The notes under the pieces were generated by a model. The model made no database searches. It worked only from the letters and a program-made list of their open reading frames with translations, and was not told the DNA's origin. This document shows, piece by piece, positions 23,701 to 35,463 of a stretch of 64,000 bases of DNA. The stretch lies in NCBI GenBank assembly GCA_029531795.1, contig JAPEIS010000015.1, forward strand, positions 248,001 to 312,000, read 5' to 3'. Within the stretch, counting starts at the first letter, position 1. Each line of letters begins with the position of its first letter. The position numbers were made by a program, and so were the translations under genes. Source of the DNA: Sclerotinia nivalis. Lineage: Eukaryota > Ascomycota > Leotiomycetes > Helotiales > Sclerotiniaceae.

Positions 23701-25588
23701 CAAGGATATTAATGAAGCTGTCGAGGAGCGCGGACCCCCCGACGAAGTTCCTCTGGATGCCGAACCCACGCATATTAATACAGAATCTACAAGCATGACT
23801 GAAGGGCTTGCCGAACTTAACATGGAGCCCTCTAGTATCGAGACCCAGCCGAACTCACCGAATGACACCTCTGCAGACATTGGAGGAGCTATTGCTGACA
23901 TCGAAGCTGATGACAGTCACCAAAACTTCAGTCAAACTGGTTCTGATGATGAAGGGGTTGCCAGCGATGCAGACCATTCTTTGCTTGGTGATCTCTTGCC
24001 AGGTGCAGAGGAGTTAGCTGAATCGCTTCGCGCGGGCAAGCCAGATGCCGAACTTCCGCTGGAGATACCCAAGCATGAAAAGTCTAGCCTTATGAAGATG
24101 TTGACTAACTTTTGGGCGGAAAGATCTGCCAGTGGCTGGACTCAACTTGAGTACCCCATCAATGCCGGCGAACATATTTTCGTCGATTCCGATGTCATCA
24201 TTAGAGAGGATGAACCAAGCTCGCTGATAGCTTTCACCTTGTCATCGGAACATTATCGAGCTAAGTTGAATGATCTTCGAAAACAAGGTCCAGTCTGCGC
24301 AAAACCTCAAGAGCATGATTCTATGCCCACAAGTGATACACCAGATATTTGTGAAGATGGTATCAATCAAGCAGAGGTCGAAACTTCATTACTGCGTGCC
24401 ACTGGTACTCATCTCGCGTACTCTTTTGTCGATTCCTCGGCAAGGATGCAATGCAAAATTTTCTTTGCGGAACAGTTTGATGCTGTGCGAAGGAAGTGCG
24501 GAGTAGCAGATCGAATCGTGGAATCGTTATCACGATGCTTGAAATGGGATTCTAAAGGTGGAAAAACAAAATCCGTCTTCTTGAAAACACTTGATGACAG
24601 GTTGGTCCTCAAGCAACTATCACCCATTGAAACGCAGGCATTCCTCAAATTTGCACCGGCTTACTTCAACATTATCTCCGAGGCCTTATTTCATGAGCTG
24701 CCTACCGCCATTGCCAAAATGCTTGGCTTCTTCCAGATTGTCATAAAAAATCCGGCTACAGGGACCGAAATTAAGTGGGATGTGTTGGTAATGGAGAACC
24801 TATTCTATGATCGTTCGCCTACCCGCATTTTTGACCTTAAGGGATCTATGCGAAACCGAAAAATTCAATCTACCGGAGAACAAAACGAGGTGCTTCTGGA
24901 TGAGAATATGGTTGAATTCATCTATGAGTCTCCTTTATTTGCACGTGAGGTGAGTGAAGTGAGACAAATGCAAATTTCACATCACTGATTTGCGTACAGC
25001 ACTCTAAGAAACTTCTTCGATCTGCTATTTTCAATGATACGCTCTTCCTGCAACGAAACGATGTAATGGACTATTCGCTAATGGTAGCTGTTGATGAGGT
25101 GAGTGTTTCTAAATTAAGTGCGGTTTGATATCAATTATTTACATGATAAAGGCGCGAAAGGAACTTGTTGTCGGAATCATCGATGTGGTCCGTACTTATA
25201 CCTGGGACAAGAAATTAGAATCATGGATCAAAGGTACTGTTCCCTCCGAAAGTAGCAATTGGCCATTTCATGTTAACCAAAATCCCTAGATCGTGGCTTC
25301 GCCGGTGGTGGCCGCAATCGTCCTACCGTCACTTCACCTAAGGTTTGCTCAATTTTCCCTCTTCACCATCAATCGCGTAGTCTAACATGTAAACAGGAAT
25401 ACAAAAGCCGTTTCAGAGAAGCAATGAATAGATATATTCTTCAAGGTAGCCATATCTCCGCACCCTGAAAATCTTACATATTCTAATAAAAATAAACAGC
25501 GCCCAATAGTTGGCACCAACCTCTAGATGGACGACCGAGGGGGGACTCAAGGCAGATAGTGCAGGAGGCGAGAACACCGGTTTTGTGA
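17711..25588 (+). CDS. FAB1: 1-phosphatidylinositol-3-phosphate 5-kinase
   Basis: The enzyme makes PI(3,5)P2 from PI3P on vacuole and late-endosome membranes and controls vacuole size, acidification and sorting. Model: a large exon 17711-24949, then 25000-25098, 25152-25233, 25290-25342, 25397-25445 and 25500-25588, giving 2,536 aa. Domains: a disordered Ser-rich N-terminus; a FYVE zinc finger (about 465-530) with the PI3P-binding RKHHCR and paired Cys; a CCT/TCP1-like chaperonin domain (about 830-1110); the Fab1-specific Cys-rich region (about 1380-1620, with [20 protein letters not shown]); and a C-terminal PIP kinase domain (about 2220-2520) with [27 protein letters not shown] and the catalytic IID of [15 protein letters not shown]. 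The final five exons carry the end of the kinase domain; without them the frame stops soon after 24949. The C-terminal tail beyond WHQPL is poorly conserved. The length is typical of filamentous fungal FAB1. Confidence 0.95.
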
Positions 25589-25955
25589 TAGGCCCGATGC
25601 TAGGAAGATAGATAGATGATATGAAGCGAAGCTTTACTATGACAAGGTGTAATGGTATACACAAATGCTGCTGGATGTATAGACAATCCACTGCACGATG
25701 TGCTGATGAGGGCGAAGAGTTGTGAGGGATATGTTATGTATGTCATGTACTCCATCACATGTAGATACATACGCTGTCCGCTTGAAGCATATAAAAGACT
25801 TAGAATCCGCAGCAAATACGCAGTTCTATCGATCGCTATGCTAAGGAAGTTCACAAAGCATTGGCCAGCATATTCAGGTGTGGGACATACATAGGAAGCG
25901 TTATGAAGGGGTATCATTGGCATTAACATTAATATATTTCTAGCTACGTAAGCTT
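25589..25955. other. Intergenic between convergent FAB1 and NOG2
   Basis: A 367-bp 3'-3' spacer. It shows only AT-rich untranslated-type sequence; the frames crossing it overlap gene ends and look like chance. Confidence 0.55.
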
Positions 25956-28290
25956 TCAAGTCTTTTGACCTCTCTTCTTTGATTGCTGTTTCCGCCTCGA
26001 GGTATTTGAGTCTTTTGAAAGTTGTTTCTGAAGTTGCTCGTTGGCAGCTTCGGCATCGTCTTCCTCGGCAGGTTCATCAGCATCGTCAGCCTCACTTTCC
26101 TCGTCGGACTCTATGCCGAAAGCTTTATCAATGGTTTCAGCATCAGCGACATCATCTAGCTCAACGCCACCATCTTCGTTATCGCTATTAAAGCCTTCGA
26201 ATCTGCAAAGAATATTAGTTTGAGTCTGGACGTATAAGGTTTCCTTTCAGAACTTACGAATCATCTTCATCGTCAGCCGCGACCGTTGACGTAATATCTC
26301 CAACAGATGTGTCAGCTACTGATTCACCAGCTTCATCCCGCTTCCTCTTCCGTGGCATTTCGCCCAGTCTACCCTCACGACCTTCAACCCCGGTTTCCTC
26401 TGGGCCTTCGAGTTTGGGAGGTGGAGTGAACCATGGAATTTTTCCTCTCAAGAAGTCATTGAGGACCATCTTGGCTACACCATCAACATCAGGTTCGCCC
26501 CCATGTAATAATCTTCCTCCCTTTCTTGCGAGCAGCTCCAAGAATTCAATGTGATTTTTGTATCCTTTAAGAGCATATGTTCTTTCAATGTGCTGGGGTT
26601 TAGTTTTACTCAAAACTGCAGGAATATATTGTTCTGGGTGTTCAACGTTTTCTACTCTGACTACACCTCGTAGTAGAATATCTTGTGGGGTATCGGTAGT
26701 ACTTGGAGGAACTACTCCAGGGCAATCAATGAGATAAATACGTTTCATAAGTGTGATGTACTGCCAAACTTTTGTTTCACCCGGTATTGGAGCTACTGTG
26801 CAGACTTTCTTCTTTCGTAATGTGTTAATGATTGATGATTTGCCAGTATTTGGGTATCCGATGAACCCAACTGATATTTGTTTGCGGTCAGAATGTAGGG
26901 AGGAGAATTGGCGGAGGAGTTGGATGAGGGATCCCTTTCCGAAGGAATTTGTTATCGACGCGTGGAAGGCAAGTGTTGGATAATCTTTGGAGAGCGATCG
27001 CACCCAAGCAGCCTGCAGTATAATTAGCCTTTGCTATTGAAATATATTGCATGTGAAATAAAAGTGTTTTGTGAATTGGTGAAATGTATGAATCATTACT
27101 AAGAAAACCACCACAAGCCACTAGCTAAAGAGGAAGTGGACTTCAACTCAAACGAAACATTATCAAACTCTTTGCGACAGACTCTCCAAGACGGTGAGCT
27201 GCCTACTCAAGACCCAAGGGCCAAGAGCGGCGAGAATGAACTCAATCTACCAAAGTTGTAACAGACTTCCTTCCATTGTGAGGAGCACATAATGCAGAAG
27301 GTGCCTTGACTTAACGATGGAGCGGAGAAGAGAGCAGAAAATGGGCAAAAAGGAACAGACAAATGAATGAGTCGTTTGAACTTACGGCAACCCCGGTAGG
27401 CACAAGATCGCACTTATTGAGTACGAAGATCAGATGTTTATGCGGTGCTTCGTCCTTGATGTACTTTTCGACAGTCCGACAACGGGTTCCCAGAGGATCC
27501 CTAGCATCCAAAACATGTATGACCACATCTGAAGAATCAATAACCTTGTAAAGCTCATTCCATATACGTTTGCTTTGACCTTTGCTGAAAATTGCTTCAC
27601 GAGCACTGGTGATATGACCATCGTCAATTGCAGCAGCTTCTCCAACGGCTTCGGGGTCATTTGAAGTTCCACTCAGAAGCTTTGCTTGTTCGAGGCGATC
27701 CAAATATGTATCGTGGCTTTTCACGCTATCGTCCGCAAGATCTTCTAAGGAACTGACACCAAGCTTCACTCTCTTTCGCTGTGCTTTTGGACCAAAGGTA
27801 TCACTGAATGGAGCCGCCTCGACCGCCATCTTGGCTTGATGTTGCTTCAATCCATTTTTTCCTTGCCCATCGCGAATCAGTGACATTGGCAATTTGTTAG
27901 TCTTTAGCAAAACCGAGTAAGGATCACTCGCTCGCTCAGCCATGGCTTCTCGGAAAGAGGTCAAGGCATCTTGACCAATGACTCTCGAGTTTGTAAACCA
28001 TTTTCTGTTGGGCTCAATTCGTGCGGGCTTTGTTTCTCTACTTTGAAAGGTTGCGGCTTGAATAACCTTTCCTGCGGCATTGTGTCGAGCTTTGCCTTCA
28101 TTAAACATATTTAAGGTCTTGGCCTGCTTCGCAGTGCTATGAATTAATCAGTTCTATGGCCTCAATGGAGGGAGGTAACTGCAGAGACATACCGATAGAA
28201 GTTCTCGCCCTTGGTCTTAACATTGGCCATGCCATCTCCTACTTTCCCTTGCTTGACCTTTCTGGTCGCTTCTTTCTTACCGGTACCCAT
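25956..28290 (-). CDS. NOG2: Nucleolar GTP-binding protein 2 (60S ribosome assembly)
   Basis: This is a circularly permuted GTPase that acts on pre-60S particles in the nucleolus/nucleoplasm and is needed before nuclear export. Model: exons 28290-28193, 28136-27386, 27012-26258 and 26202-25956, giving 616 aa. The N-terminal [16 protein letters not shown] begins the conserved NGP1NT domain (to about 170). The GTPase motifs come in permuted order: G4 NKCD (about 273-276), then G1 GYPNTGKSS (about 335-343) and G3 DCPGV (about 379-383). An acidic, then Lys/Arg-rich tail follows. The third exon is entered at [12 protein letters not shown] after a 373-nt intron, far longer than the 50-80 nt introns elsewhere; its donor is GTAAGT and its acceptor TACTGCAG. 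All junctions keep the frame. The gene is divergent from mS26. Confidence 0.93.
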
Positions 28291-28631
28291 TTTGATGATT
28301 GTTGCGCAACGCGCTGTGGAATTCTTGGGTTGATAAAAAAATGGTATGAAGAAGAAGAAATGAGAATTGTCGAAGCTCAAAAAAAAAGTTTTAGAGATTT
28401 TTGGGGGTCTGTGGCTGATGTGCATCGCGCTAAAGTGTGGCTTGGTGCACTAGCTCCAAACATATTTCCGCTAACCAAAGATATTTTATCAACTTCAATT
28501 ATGAGGTGAGGACGGCGAGTTCCTTTGCTAGAATGACCACGGGATAGCAAACTCAATATTTTCCCAATCTACTTTTCTCCATCAAATTCAATATTCATCG
28601 TCGTCGTTCAATACAGTATTGGCCGGACACA
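28291..28631. promoter_or_regulatory. Shared bidirectional promoter, NOG2 / mS26
   Basis: Only 341 bp separate the two start codons, so the core promoters must lie in this stretch. It contains an A9 run (28379-28387) and a CATCG/TCGTCG-rich leader just before the mS26 ATG. Confidence 0.6.
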
Positions 28632-29537
28632 ATGTCATCAAACATGTCGAAAAGTTCCCTGGGCTTCATTGGAAGATGCAGGCCAAGTCAATCAACTGCG
28701 ATCTCATCTCGAAATTTCTCCACTACTGCATCATGTAGCGCCATCGGTCCTGAAAATCCTAGATTCATCGAAATCCCTACCACTCAACAGCCAGACGCGC
28801 GAGGACGCCGGGATATTAAGGGAACTTTACCACCTCCACGAAATCTTTTTCCCAACCGCGGGCCCGACAAGATTTCCAAAAAGTACTTGGATTCTGTAAC
28901 TCGCGAGCCGGCGAAACCCCCCAAAAACCCGAATGATTGGGTTGCATGGAAGCATAAGCTAGCAAGTCAGCGACGTGAAAACTTGAAGGAGGCTTTGGTG
29001 AATCTTCACAAGAGAAAATTGGCCCAGGAGCGCATAGTCGCACACAAGAGTTACAAGAAACGAATGGCAAACGAAAAAAGGTTAAAGGCGCCTCAGCGGG
29101 AGGATGAAAGGCTGATGAACCCCACAATCACGGAAGCTATGTCGAAATTGCAAGTAGGCTTTGTTCCAGATCCAGAAAGAGAGAGTGAGCTAGCACGGAA
29201 GGCATTGAGGGTGCAGATGAAGGAAGCCGAAAGGGAGCAACAGAGGAAGAATGCATTGCATACGCTGTACATGAAGGCTAGGTCATTCATAACAACAGAG
29301 GAGCAATTAAACGCCAAGATTGACGAGATATTCACGTTTCCTTTCGACAAGAACGCGCCGGACAAGAGAAGTATCTGGGAGGTATCCGAAAAACCACCTA
29401 CTGTCCAGGATATGCTTGCAGGCGTCAACAATTCCCATAAGACTACCGTGGAAAAATACAGACATCCTGCTGTTATCACTGGAGATAGAATGCAGCACAT
29501 AGCAGAGGAATTGACAGGTGGAAAGATGGACTTTTGA
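28632..29537 (+). CDS. Mitochondrial small-subunit ribosomal protein mS26 (Pet123 family)
   Basis: This is probably a structural protein of the mitochondrial 37S ribosomal subunit. It has 301 aa, in one exon. The N-terminus is Ser/Arg-rich without acidic residues (MSKSSLGFIGRCRPS, SSRNFSTT), as expected of a mitochondrial targeting peptide, and is followed by a Pro/Arg segment. The middle (about 95-220) is a long, highly charged helical stretch (WVAWKHKLASQRREN, RKLAQERIVAHKSYKKRMANEKR) typical of Pet123/mS26. The C-terminal third has the conserved TEEQLNAKIDEIF. Assignment is by overall pattern rather than a catalytic motif. An upstream Met, four codons before MSKSS, gives the start used here. 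Confidence 0.75.
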   Translation: MSSNMSKSSLGFIGRCRPSQSTAISSRNFSTTASCSAIGPENPRFIEIPTTQQPDARGRRDIKGTLPPPRNLFPNRGPDKISKKYLDSVTREPAKPPKNPNDWVAWKHKLASQRRENLKEALVNLHKRKLAQERIVAHKSYKKRMANEKRLKAPQREDERLMNPTITEAMSKLQVGFVPDPERESELARKALRVQMKEAEREQQRKNALHTLYMKARSFITTEEQLNAKIDEIFTFPFDKNAPDKRSIWEVSEKPPTVQDMLAGVNNSHKTTVEKYRHPAVITGDRMQHIAEELTGGKMDF

Positions 29538-31784
29538 TGATCTCTATTTGGGTACATATCTTGTATCATAATAAATATTTGGGATGCATCCATGGCCCTC
29601 GTTTATACAGTATTTAGCGATATATCATGTCCGTCACGCCAATTGCATGTCAGCCCCTCACGATCAGAGTCTATTAATTGTTGGTGGTATTTTGTGATCT
29701 CGGTATCAATCAATATCGTTCGCCATTGAATAGAGCTCTCCTACATACTTCAAAATACTTGAAATAGGTTCCTCACAGCAGATGTATCTAGATGCAACTC
29801 TAATAATGCAAGAGTATTAGATCTTTCACGACAATCATAGCTCCATTGAAGAGCAATTACTGGTCTTTGATTTGAGAGACAGCCCTTGAAAGTTAAGTAT
29901 AGCCATTCAATCAACTGTGCAATAGCAGTACACTAGTAATTATAGAATTTAAAAGGGATGGAATCTCAAATTCAGTAAGAAACGACTGTCTCAAACGAGT
30001 CGACATCTTGTCACTTTGTAATTTGATGCAGAAACATGCTCCGACTCGCTTAATCCGAATCTTCATTCCCCCCTTTTCATATGCCTACCTAAAACAAGTA
30101 TACAACACAACGGCGAACACTACATGCAGCTTTCGGAACTCCTCAATGGCGCTATAGACGGCGCCTCCAACCTCCTAGATACCTTAACAACATTCTCTGA
30201 CTCACATCTTCAGAGGCGCTTTACGGTTTTAAATATTCACCTAGACTCTGCTTCAAAATGGTATCAATATTACCACTTCAGTAGATCCGAGTTTGCTAGA
30301 TGTAAATATCCCGTCATGATTATAGCAAATCAGATGGATATTTTGCTAAGACAAGCAAGAACAGAATAGCGACAGAAGAGCTTTAGCTTCCAATAATAAT
30401 ATTATTAAGGTTTTCAGTTGCGGAAAAATTAGCGAAGTAAAGAGGAGTGCGGTTGGATTCGGTTTGTTTGAAGAGATCAACGGTGTATGCTGAAGTAGAG
30501 AATTGGTATAGAGTTGAGAGTGTTTGGGATAAGCCGGAGACAGTAATGTTTGAGAAAGGAGAGATTTCGAGTTTCATTGAGATTGAGCATTTTGCTCAAT
30601 GTGACACCCTAAACTCAGGGCGACTTAACAGATTGTCTAATTTTAGCTATAATAATGGAAATCAAACTAATAGAACGAAGACCAGAGCTATATTTCATTT
30701 TCTTTGAGTATATCATAAGATTCAGTCAAGTAAAATACTAATTTCGTAAGGGGAGAGAAATTAACTCAGGATACCTAGGATATTTTATATATCACCGAGT
30801 TACAAGTTACTGGTAAATCAATCAATATTTATGACACTCGGTAAATAAAGGGTTGGGAATTGGTTGTCTTTGAGGGCTCACATTCCAGTTGACCCCCACT
30901 ATAAGTAGAGCATGCTTGTATGCTTGCAACAATTTGAAAGGATCTCGACCTCGAAAAGATGCAGCGCAATTTGTTTACTGAACAGATGTTTGCATGAGAT
31001 TGATACGAACTATGGTGGAGAACTAACTGGGTCTATTTCCCCTGGATGGAGTAGATGAAATCTCCAACCTCTCCAACCTCCAAACTATTTGTCTTAGGGC
31101 AACATTACCTCATGTTAAAACAATTAGATTGATGTTGACTCATTGAAACCTTTATAGAGGAAGAATTTTGTTGGGGAATATTACATTACAATTACAATTA
31201 CAATTATAATTCACGAGATATCGTAAGCAACACAAAAAAGGGATTTAGGTAGTAGGGTTCCACTGTTGCTTGCAGCTAAATCTGCCAATCTCACCCATAA
31301 ATATACACAGGTGGTGCTCGACAAGGATTACCGTGAACAGCAGAAAGTAGTTCATCCAATGAAATCAAAATATGATGGGAATTTCGGATGAAAGAAGAGA
31401 CGAGACGCCTTCACTCTCTCCAACCATTCACCAACTTAATCCTGTATATACAAACCATTCAATTCAAGTGGTGTTCTTGAGAATATCTTCTCCTGATTCA
31501 GTATTCAGTGTCACAGCCCGGCCTTATATTATACCATTATACAACTCAACAATCGAATATCGAATATCGAGAACCGGAGGATCGAGGCCTCATTCAAATC
31601 AACCTTATCAGCGCGATTAAAAAACACGCAATTGCCGCCCGCGAACCCCAGCCTACCGACCTCTACAAAGAAAAAAGCCAGCGGGTGTCATCTTAGGATT
31701 CAATGAGGTGACCAATCTTCCACGAAGAGCTTTGGTATCGCGCCTGGAGAATATCTTTCGAGTGATTGCCATCATTGTTCTACG
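29538..31784. other. Intergenic, 2.2 kb
   Basis: The stretch would carry the 3' UTR of mS26 and the promoter of the PPxY membrane protein. It is AT-rich, with a short run of (ATTAC)-like repeats at about 31183-31208. Short frames at 30124-30369 (+) and 30383-30577 (-) show no recognisable domain and are not called. Confidence 0.5.
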
Positions 31785-33453
31785 ATGCACCTTGTCCGTA
31801 GGCTGTCAAGGCGGCAGGATGGCCTGTCTACCAATGGAACTTCATCCACAACATCGTCTCTGGATCATTCTGCCACTTCCACTGCCAATTCTTCTGCAAA
31901 TCAGTCATCGCAACAAGTTCAATCTGACTCTAATACCAAACCAGCATATTTTATTGTATGTGCCCTGGCATCTGTTACTTATGATAATGTGCGATTTCAA
32001 AGTTTAGTTCTAACGGTCATCTATGTAGGCAATCATAAGCACAATAATCGGACTTTTAGTATTGCTATTTGCAATTTATATGATCCGTCGAACTCGAATT
32101 AAGCACAAAAACCCCAAATACATACCAACAGTATTCTTGAAAAAGGCATGGGAGAATTGGGATCCACAAGCTCATCAATATCAACTGCCAGACCAGAACG
32201 ATCCTCACGAATATACAGGAGCAGCTGGTGTATCCGGTGTTGGTAGAAGTTTATCCAATCGCCCGCCTTCATCGTTTAATAACGCAGCCCGAACTGCTGT
32301 CGGAAATGCCGCAGACAATAACGCTGGAGGAGTTGATAGAAATGCTTCGATTCGCTCGGTAATGACTTTGCCAGCTTATAATATGACACCGGGACAAAAT
32401 GAGCAGGTGTTAGGGAGGGAGGGGGATCGAGGGGGAATTGATGTCGTTGTAGAATTTCCGGAAACTATTGATGAAGAAGAGTCACAGCGAGAGGCGGAGA
32501 TGGAGGCATTGTACCTGGTCCGACTTGCGAGACGACGCGAAAACGAAGAACGGGAAGAGAGGAGAAGATTAAGAAGAGAGGCTAGGGAACGAGGCGATCA
32601 TGTTGCGCTAAGAGAACTTCAATCTCGACCTGCGAATACTACTACCGGGCCAACCGTCGATGAGCTGAGAGCAGAACATGATAGGATCAAGAAGGAACGC
32701 CAACGAGCAGTTTCATCGGTTGCGTATGGCGATTTGGGAGTTGCGAGACATGACGGTACACGATTACGCGCGAATAGTGAGGAGAGTGAACGACAAGGAT
32801 TACTTCACGATGCAGCAAGCATGGCCGCGAGCAGCAGATATCACCGAAGAGATCGAAGCGCAAGTTCAGTATTAAGTATTGACACGGTGAATTCGGATCT
32901 ACCTTCTCCTGGATTTGCAAGATCTCGAACGAATTCCCGAGCAGATAGTCCACTTCGTCGTTCCAGTGGCCCTGAGGACTTGAATGATAATCATGAAGAT
33001 AGAGCTGGTAGTAGCCCTGAGATGATAGATCATGACGATATTCCTTTGAGTAGTCCCCCAGGATATGAAAATGTATCGTTAGATTCACCACAAGCAGAAG
33101 CATCAACCCTACCACATCACATGACGGAGCCTCCTCCTGATTATACTAGTCCGATATATGGTAGAGGGGAAGGACCAAGTTTGGAGAGCGCGGGGTCAAG
33201 AAGATCACAAAACGTGGATGAGCTAATGACGGAAAGAAGGACAAGCACCCGCAGTACAAATTCAGGTCTTTTCCCTCGAGATGAGAGACGGTCATCTACA
33301 CGATCAACTCGGGGAGTTGGCGGCATCCCGCAACTACCTAGTCTACGATTAGGAACTTTGCCCTCCATTCACGTCGATCCAGGAAGTCCGATGGCAATGG
33401 GAAGTACAGAGGAGGAAGGTCATAGCCCGCATAGCCAAAACCACACTGGTTAG
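31785..33453 (+). CDS. Single-pass membrane protein with two PPxY motifs, unrecognised family
   Basis: I do not recognise the family. Model: exons 31785-31955 and 32029-33453, giving 531 aa, with a GTATGT donor, a TTCTAAC branch and a TAG acceptor. The predicted order is a short Ser/Thr/Asn-rich N-terminus (about 9-50, likely lumenal and glycosylatable), one membrane helix formed across the splice (about 54-79, AYFIAIISTIIGLLVLLFAI), a basic stop-transfer RRTRIKHKNPKYIPT, then a long cytosolic tail. The tail has a charged coiled-coil-like stretch (EREERRRLRREARERG) and two PPxY motifs, PPGY (about 400-403) and PPDY (about 426-429), followed by Ser/Thr/Arg-rich sequence. PPxY motifs bind WW domains such as those of Rsp5/Nedd4 ubiquitin ligases, so a trafficking-adaptor role is possible. 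There is no in-frame ATG upstream before a stop at 31704. Confidence 0.72.
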
Positions 33454-34608
33454 GCTTTATATAAGAGGGGAGACGAATTTTTTGATACGAGTAATGAATC
33501 TTGAATAATCACATACCTACAAACATTAGGTTGAACCTTGGAGTTTTCCGCACACATACAATCTTCTTTGATGCACATTATACCTTTTCGCATGCAAGCA
33601 GTCCCTACTTTCTATACCCAATTTCTTTCGTAATAATTATTACACATATTTTGAGTTTGAGCATGGCGCTATTGAAGGGTGTTTGGAGCCGAGTGCCTGT
33701 TTTCTGGGAGTTTACTTTCAGCTTAAGTCTTTGTTTGGATATTGAATGCGATTTAATGCAAAACCTATTGTATATAAAAGTAAGCAAATAGTAAGCGAGT
33801 TGGATGAAATGGGTGGAGTAATCTTATTGGAGTGGAGGAGTTTGAGTTGGCTTGGATTGGAGTCTTTCGGAGATTGGATAGGATAGGGTTGGATGGGGGC
33901 AGAGATGAAAGAGTTTGGTCTTATTACAGACTATATTATACTCCGGTATTACCGAGTCGGTTGTTTGATTAGTTCAGTGTCAGTATTTATATTTTATGGA
34001 TTCTTTCATTCATCTGTCTTGCCTATCTCATTCATAAAAATCATCGCATAGCATAACTTCTGAAGAAGATTGAAGTATCATATAAACCTTCCGAGACGTA
34101 TTATAGCATAGTTTTCCGGGACCATGCTCCATTAACTATTAGCTATAATCCATATCTCCCGCCGCTCACCCAAGGATCCGGCTCCCTCAAATCCAAAGGT
34201 CTCCACGGTCTTCCGCTTCTCATCTTCCCCTCCCTCGCCTCTCTCTTCAAAATCAAAAATATCTTCCGCCAACCCTCTCCTCAACCTTTTCCTCTATCCC
34301 TTCTTCTACTTCATTCAACTATTTCTGCCATTTCTGCCATTTCTGCCACTTCTACATTCCTAACTTCCATTTTTCGTTTAACTCCCCAACTCTTATATCC
34401 TCCCACATCTCATCTCATCTACTTCCTTCCTTCCTGTATTACATTACATTACATCGCATCTCTCATTTTCCTTACATTGCATCTCCTTCATTTTACTCAT
34501 ACTCCTATCTCTATCTCTCTATTTCTTTCCTCCCTCTCCTCTTCCTTCCTTAAATCCTTTCTTGAATCCTTAAATACCTCCTGCATACCAACATATCATA
34601 CACCGGTA

Positions 34609-34641
34609 CCCTCAACCCTCAACCCTAACCCCTAACCCTAT
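34609..34641 (+). repeat. Short telomere-like CCCTAA/CCCTCAA units
   Basis: About five consecutive C-rich units occur (CCCTCAA twice, CCCTAA, CCCCTAA, CCCTA). Fungal telomeres of this group end in TTAGGG repeats, so this is an interstitial telomere-like patch. It is short and may be chance in a C/T-rich tract. Confidence 0.45.
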
Positions 34642-34913
34642 CGATAGATTCCTAAAGATCTACCTACCTTACTTAATATTCTATCCTTTCTGTCCATCTA
34701 CCCCCGATCTATCTACCCACCTAATCTCTACACATCTCTACATATCTCAATCTCAATCTCAATCTCTCAATCCCATCACCAACATCACCAACCTCACCCA
34801 CTCACAAACAAAAATACACATAATATCAACACATAAAATAAATATACATAACATACAACATACTATATGCCATAACTCTTTCAAGACAGCACAATACAAT
34901 ACAATTACTAAAC

Positions 34914-34970
34914 CTATCTATCTAGCTATCTATCTATCTAGCTATCTATCTAGGTAGATAGCTAAAGATG
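34914..34970. repeat. (CTAT)n microsatellite
   Basis: Imperfect CTAT/CTAG tetranucleotide units, about ten of them, run into an inverted GTAGATAG stretch. Confidence 0.75.
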
Positions 34971-35463
34971 TATTAGCTAGTGTATACATGTGTATATACA
35001 GAGTATAAGATTGTATATTAGCAGCTAGCTTCTAATGCATATCAACTGATATACTATATTACTATGATACTTCGATATTTCGGTAAGATTTGGTTTCATT
35101 CAAAGACAATACAAAGTGATGCCTAACCGGGTTTTACTTTAAAATACAATGATTCAGAAAAATAAAATTGCCCGAAACCATTAATTACGGAATTATATTG
35201 GCCATTGTGCCGGAGATCTATGAATCACGCTCTTGTTAAAAAATCAACTAATTTGCCAAAATTAATTTTTTCATTTCTCAAATTGATATCGCAGTAAGTA
35301 TACTGCGCTATAACCCATCCACCCCACGTAAAATGTCTGCTATTAACAAAGCTGAAGTTACTACAATCGCAACGAATGCATAACACCGGCTAATGCATAA
35401 TACTCCCACATCAAGCAACCCATAGAACTCTCCCAACACATCATGTCTTTGCAAGTGACCTCT

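Larger units (their letters stand above)
33454..35463. other. Intergenic, 2 kb, with long CT-rich tract
   Basis: This is a spacer between convergent genes. Its middle (about 34150-34800) is strongly pyrimidine-rich on the plus strand and passes into a CA/AT-rich stretch, resembling a fungal promoter and 5' leader but with no open reading frame behind it. It also contains short telomere-like units and a CTAT microsatellite (listed separately). Confidence 0.55.
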
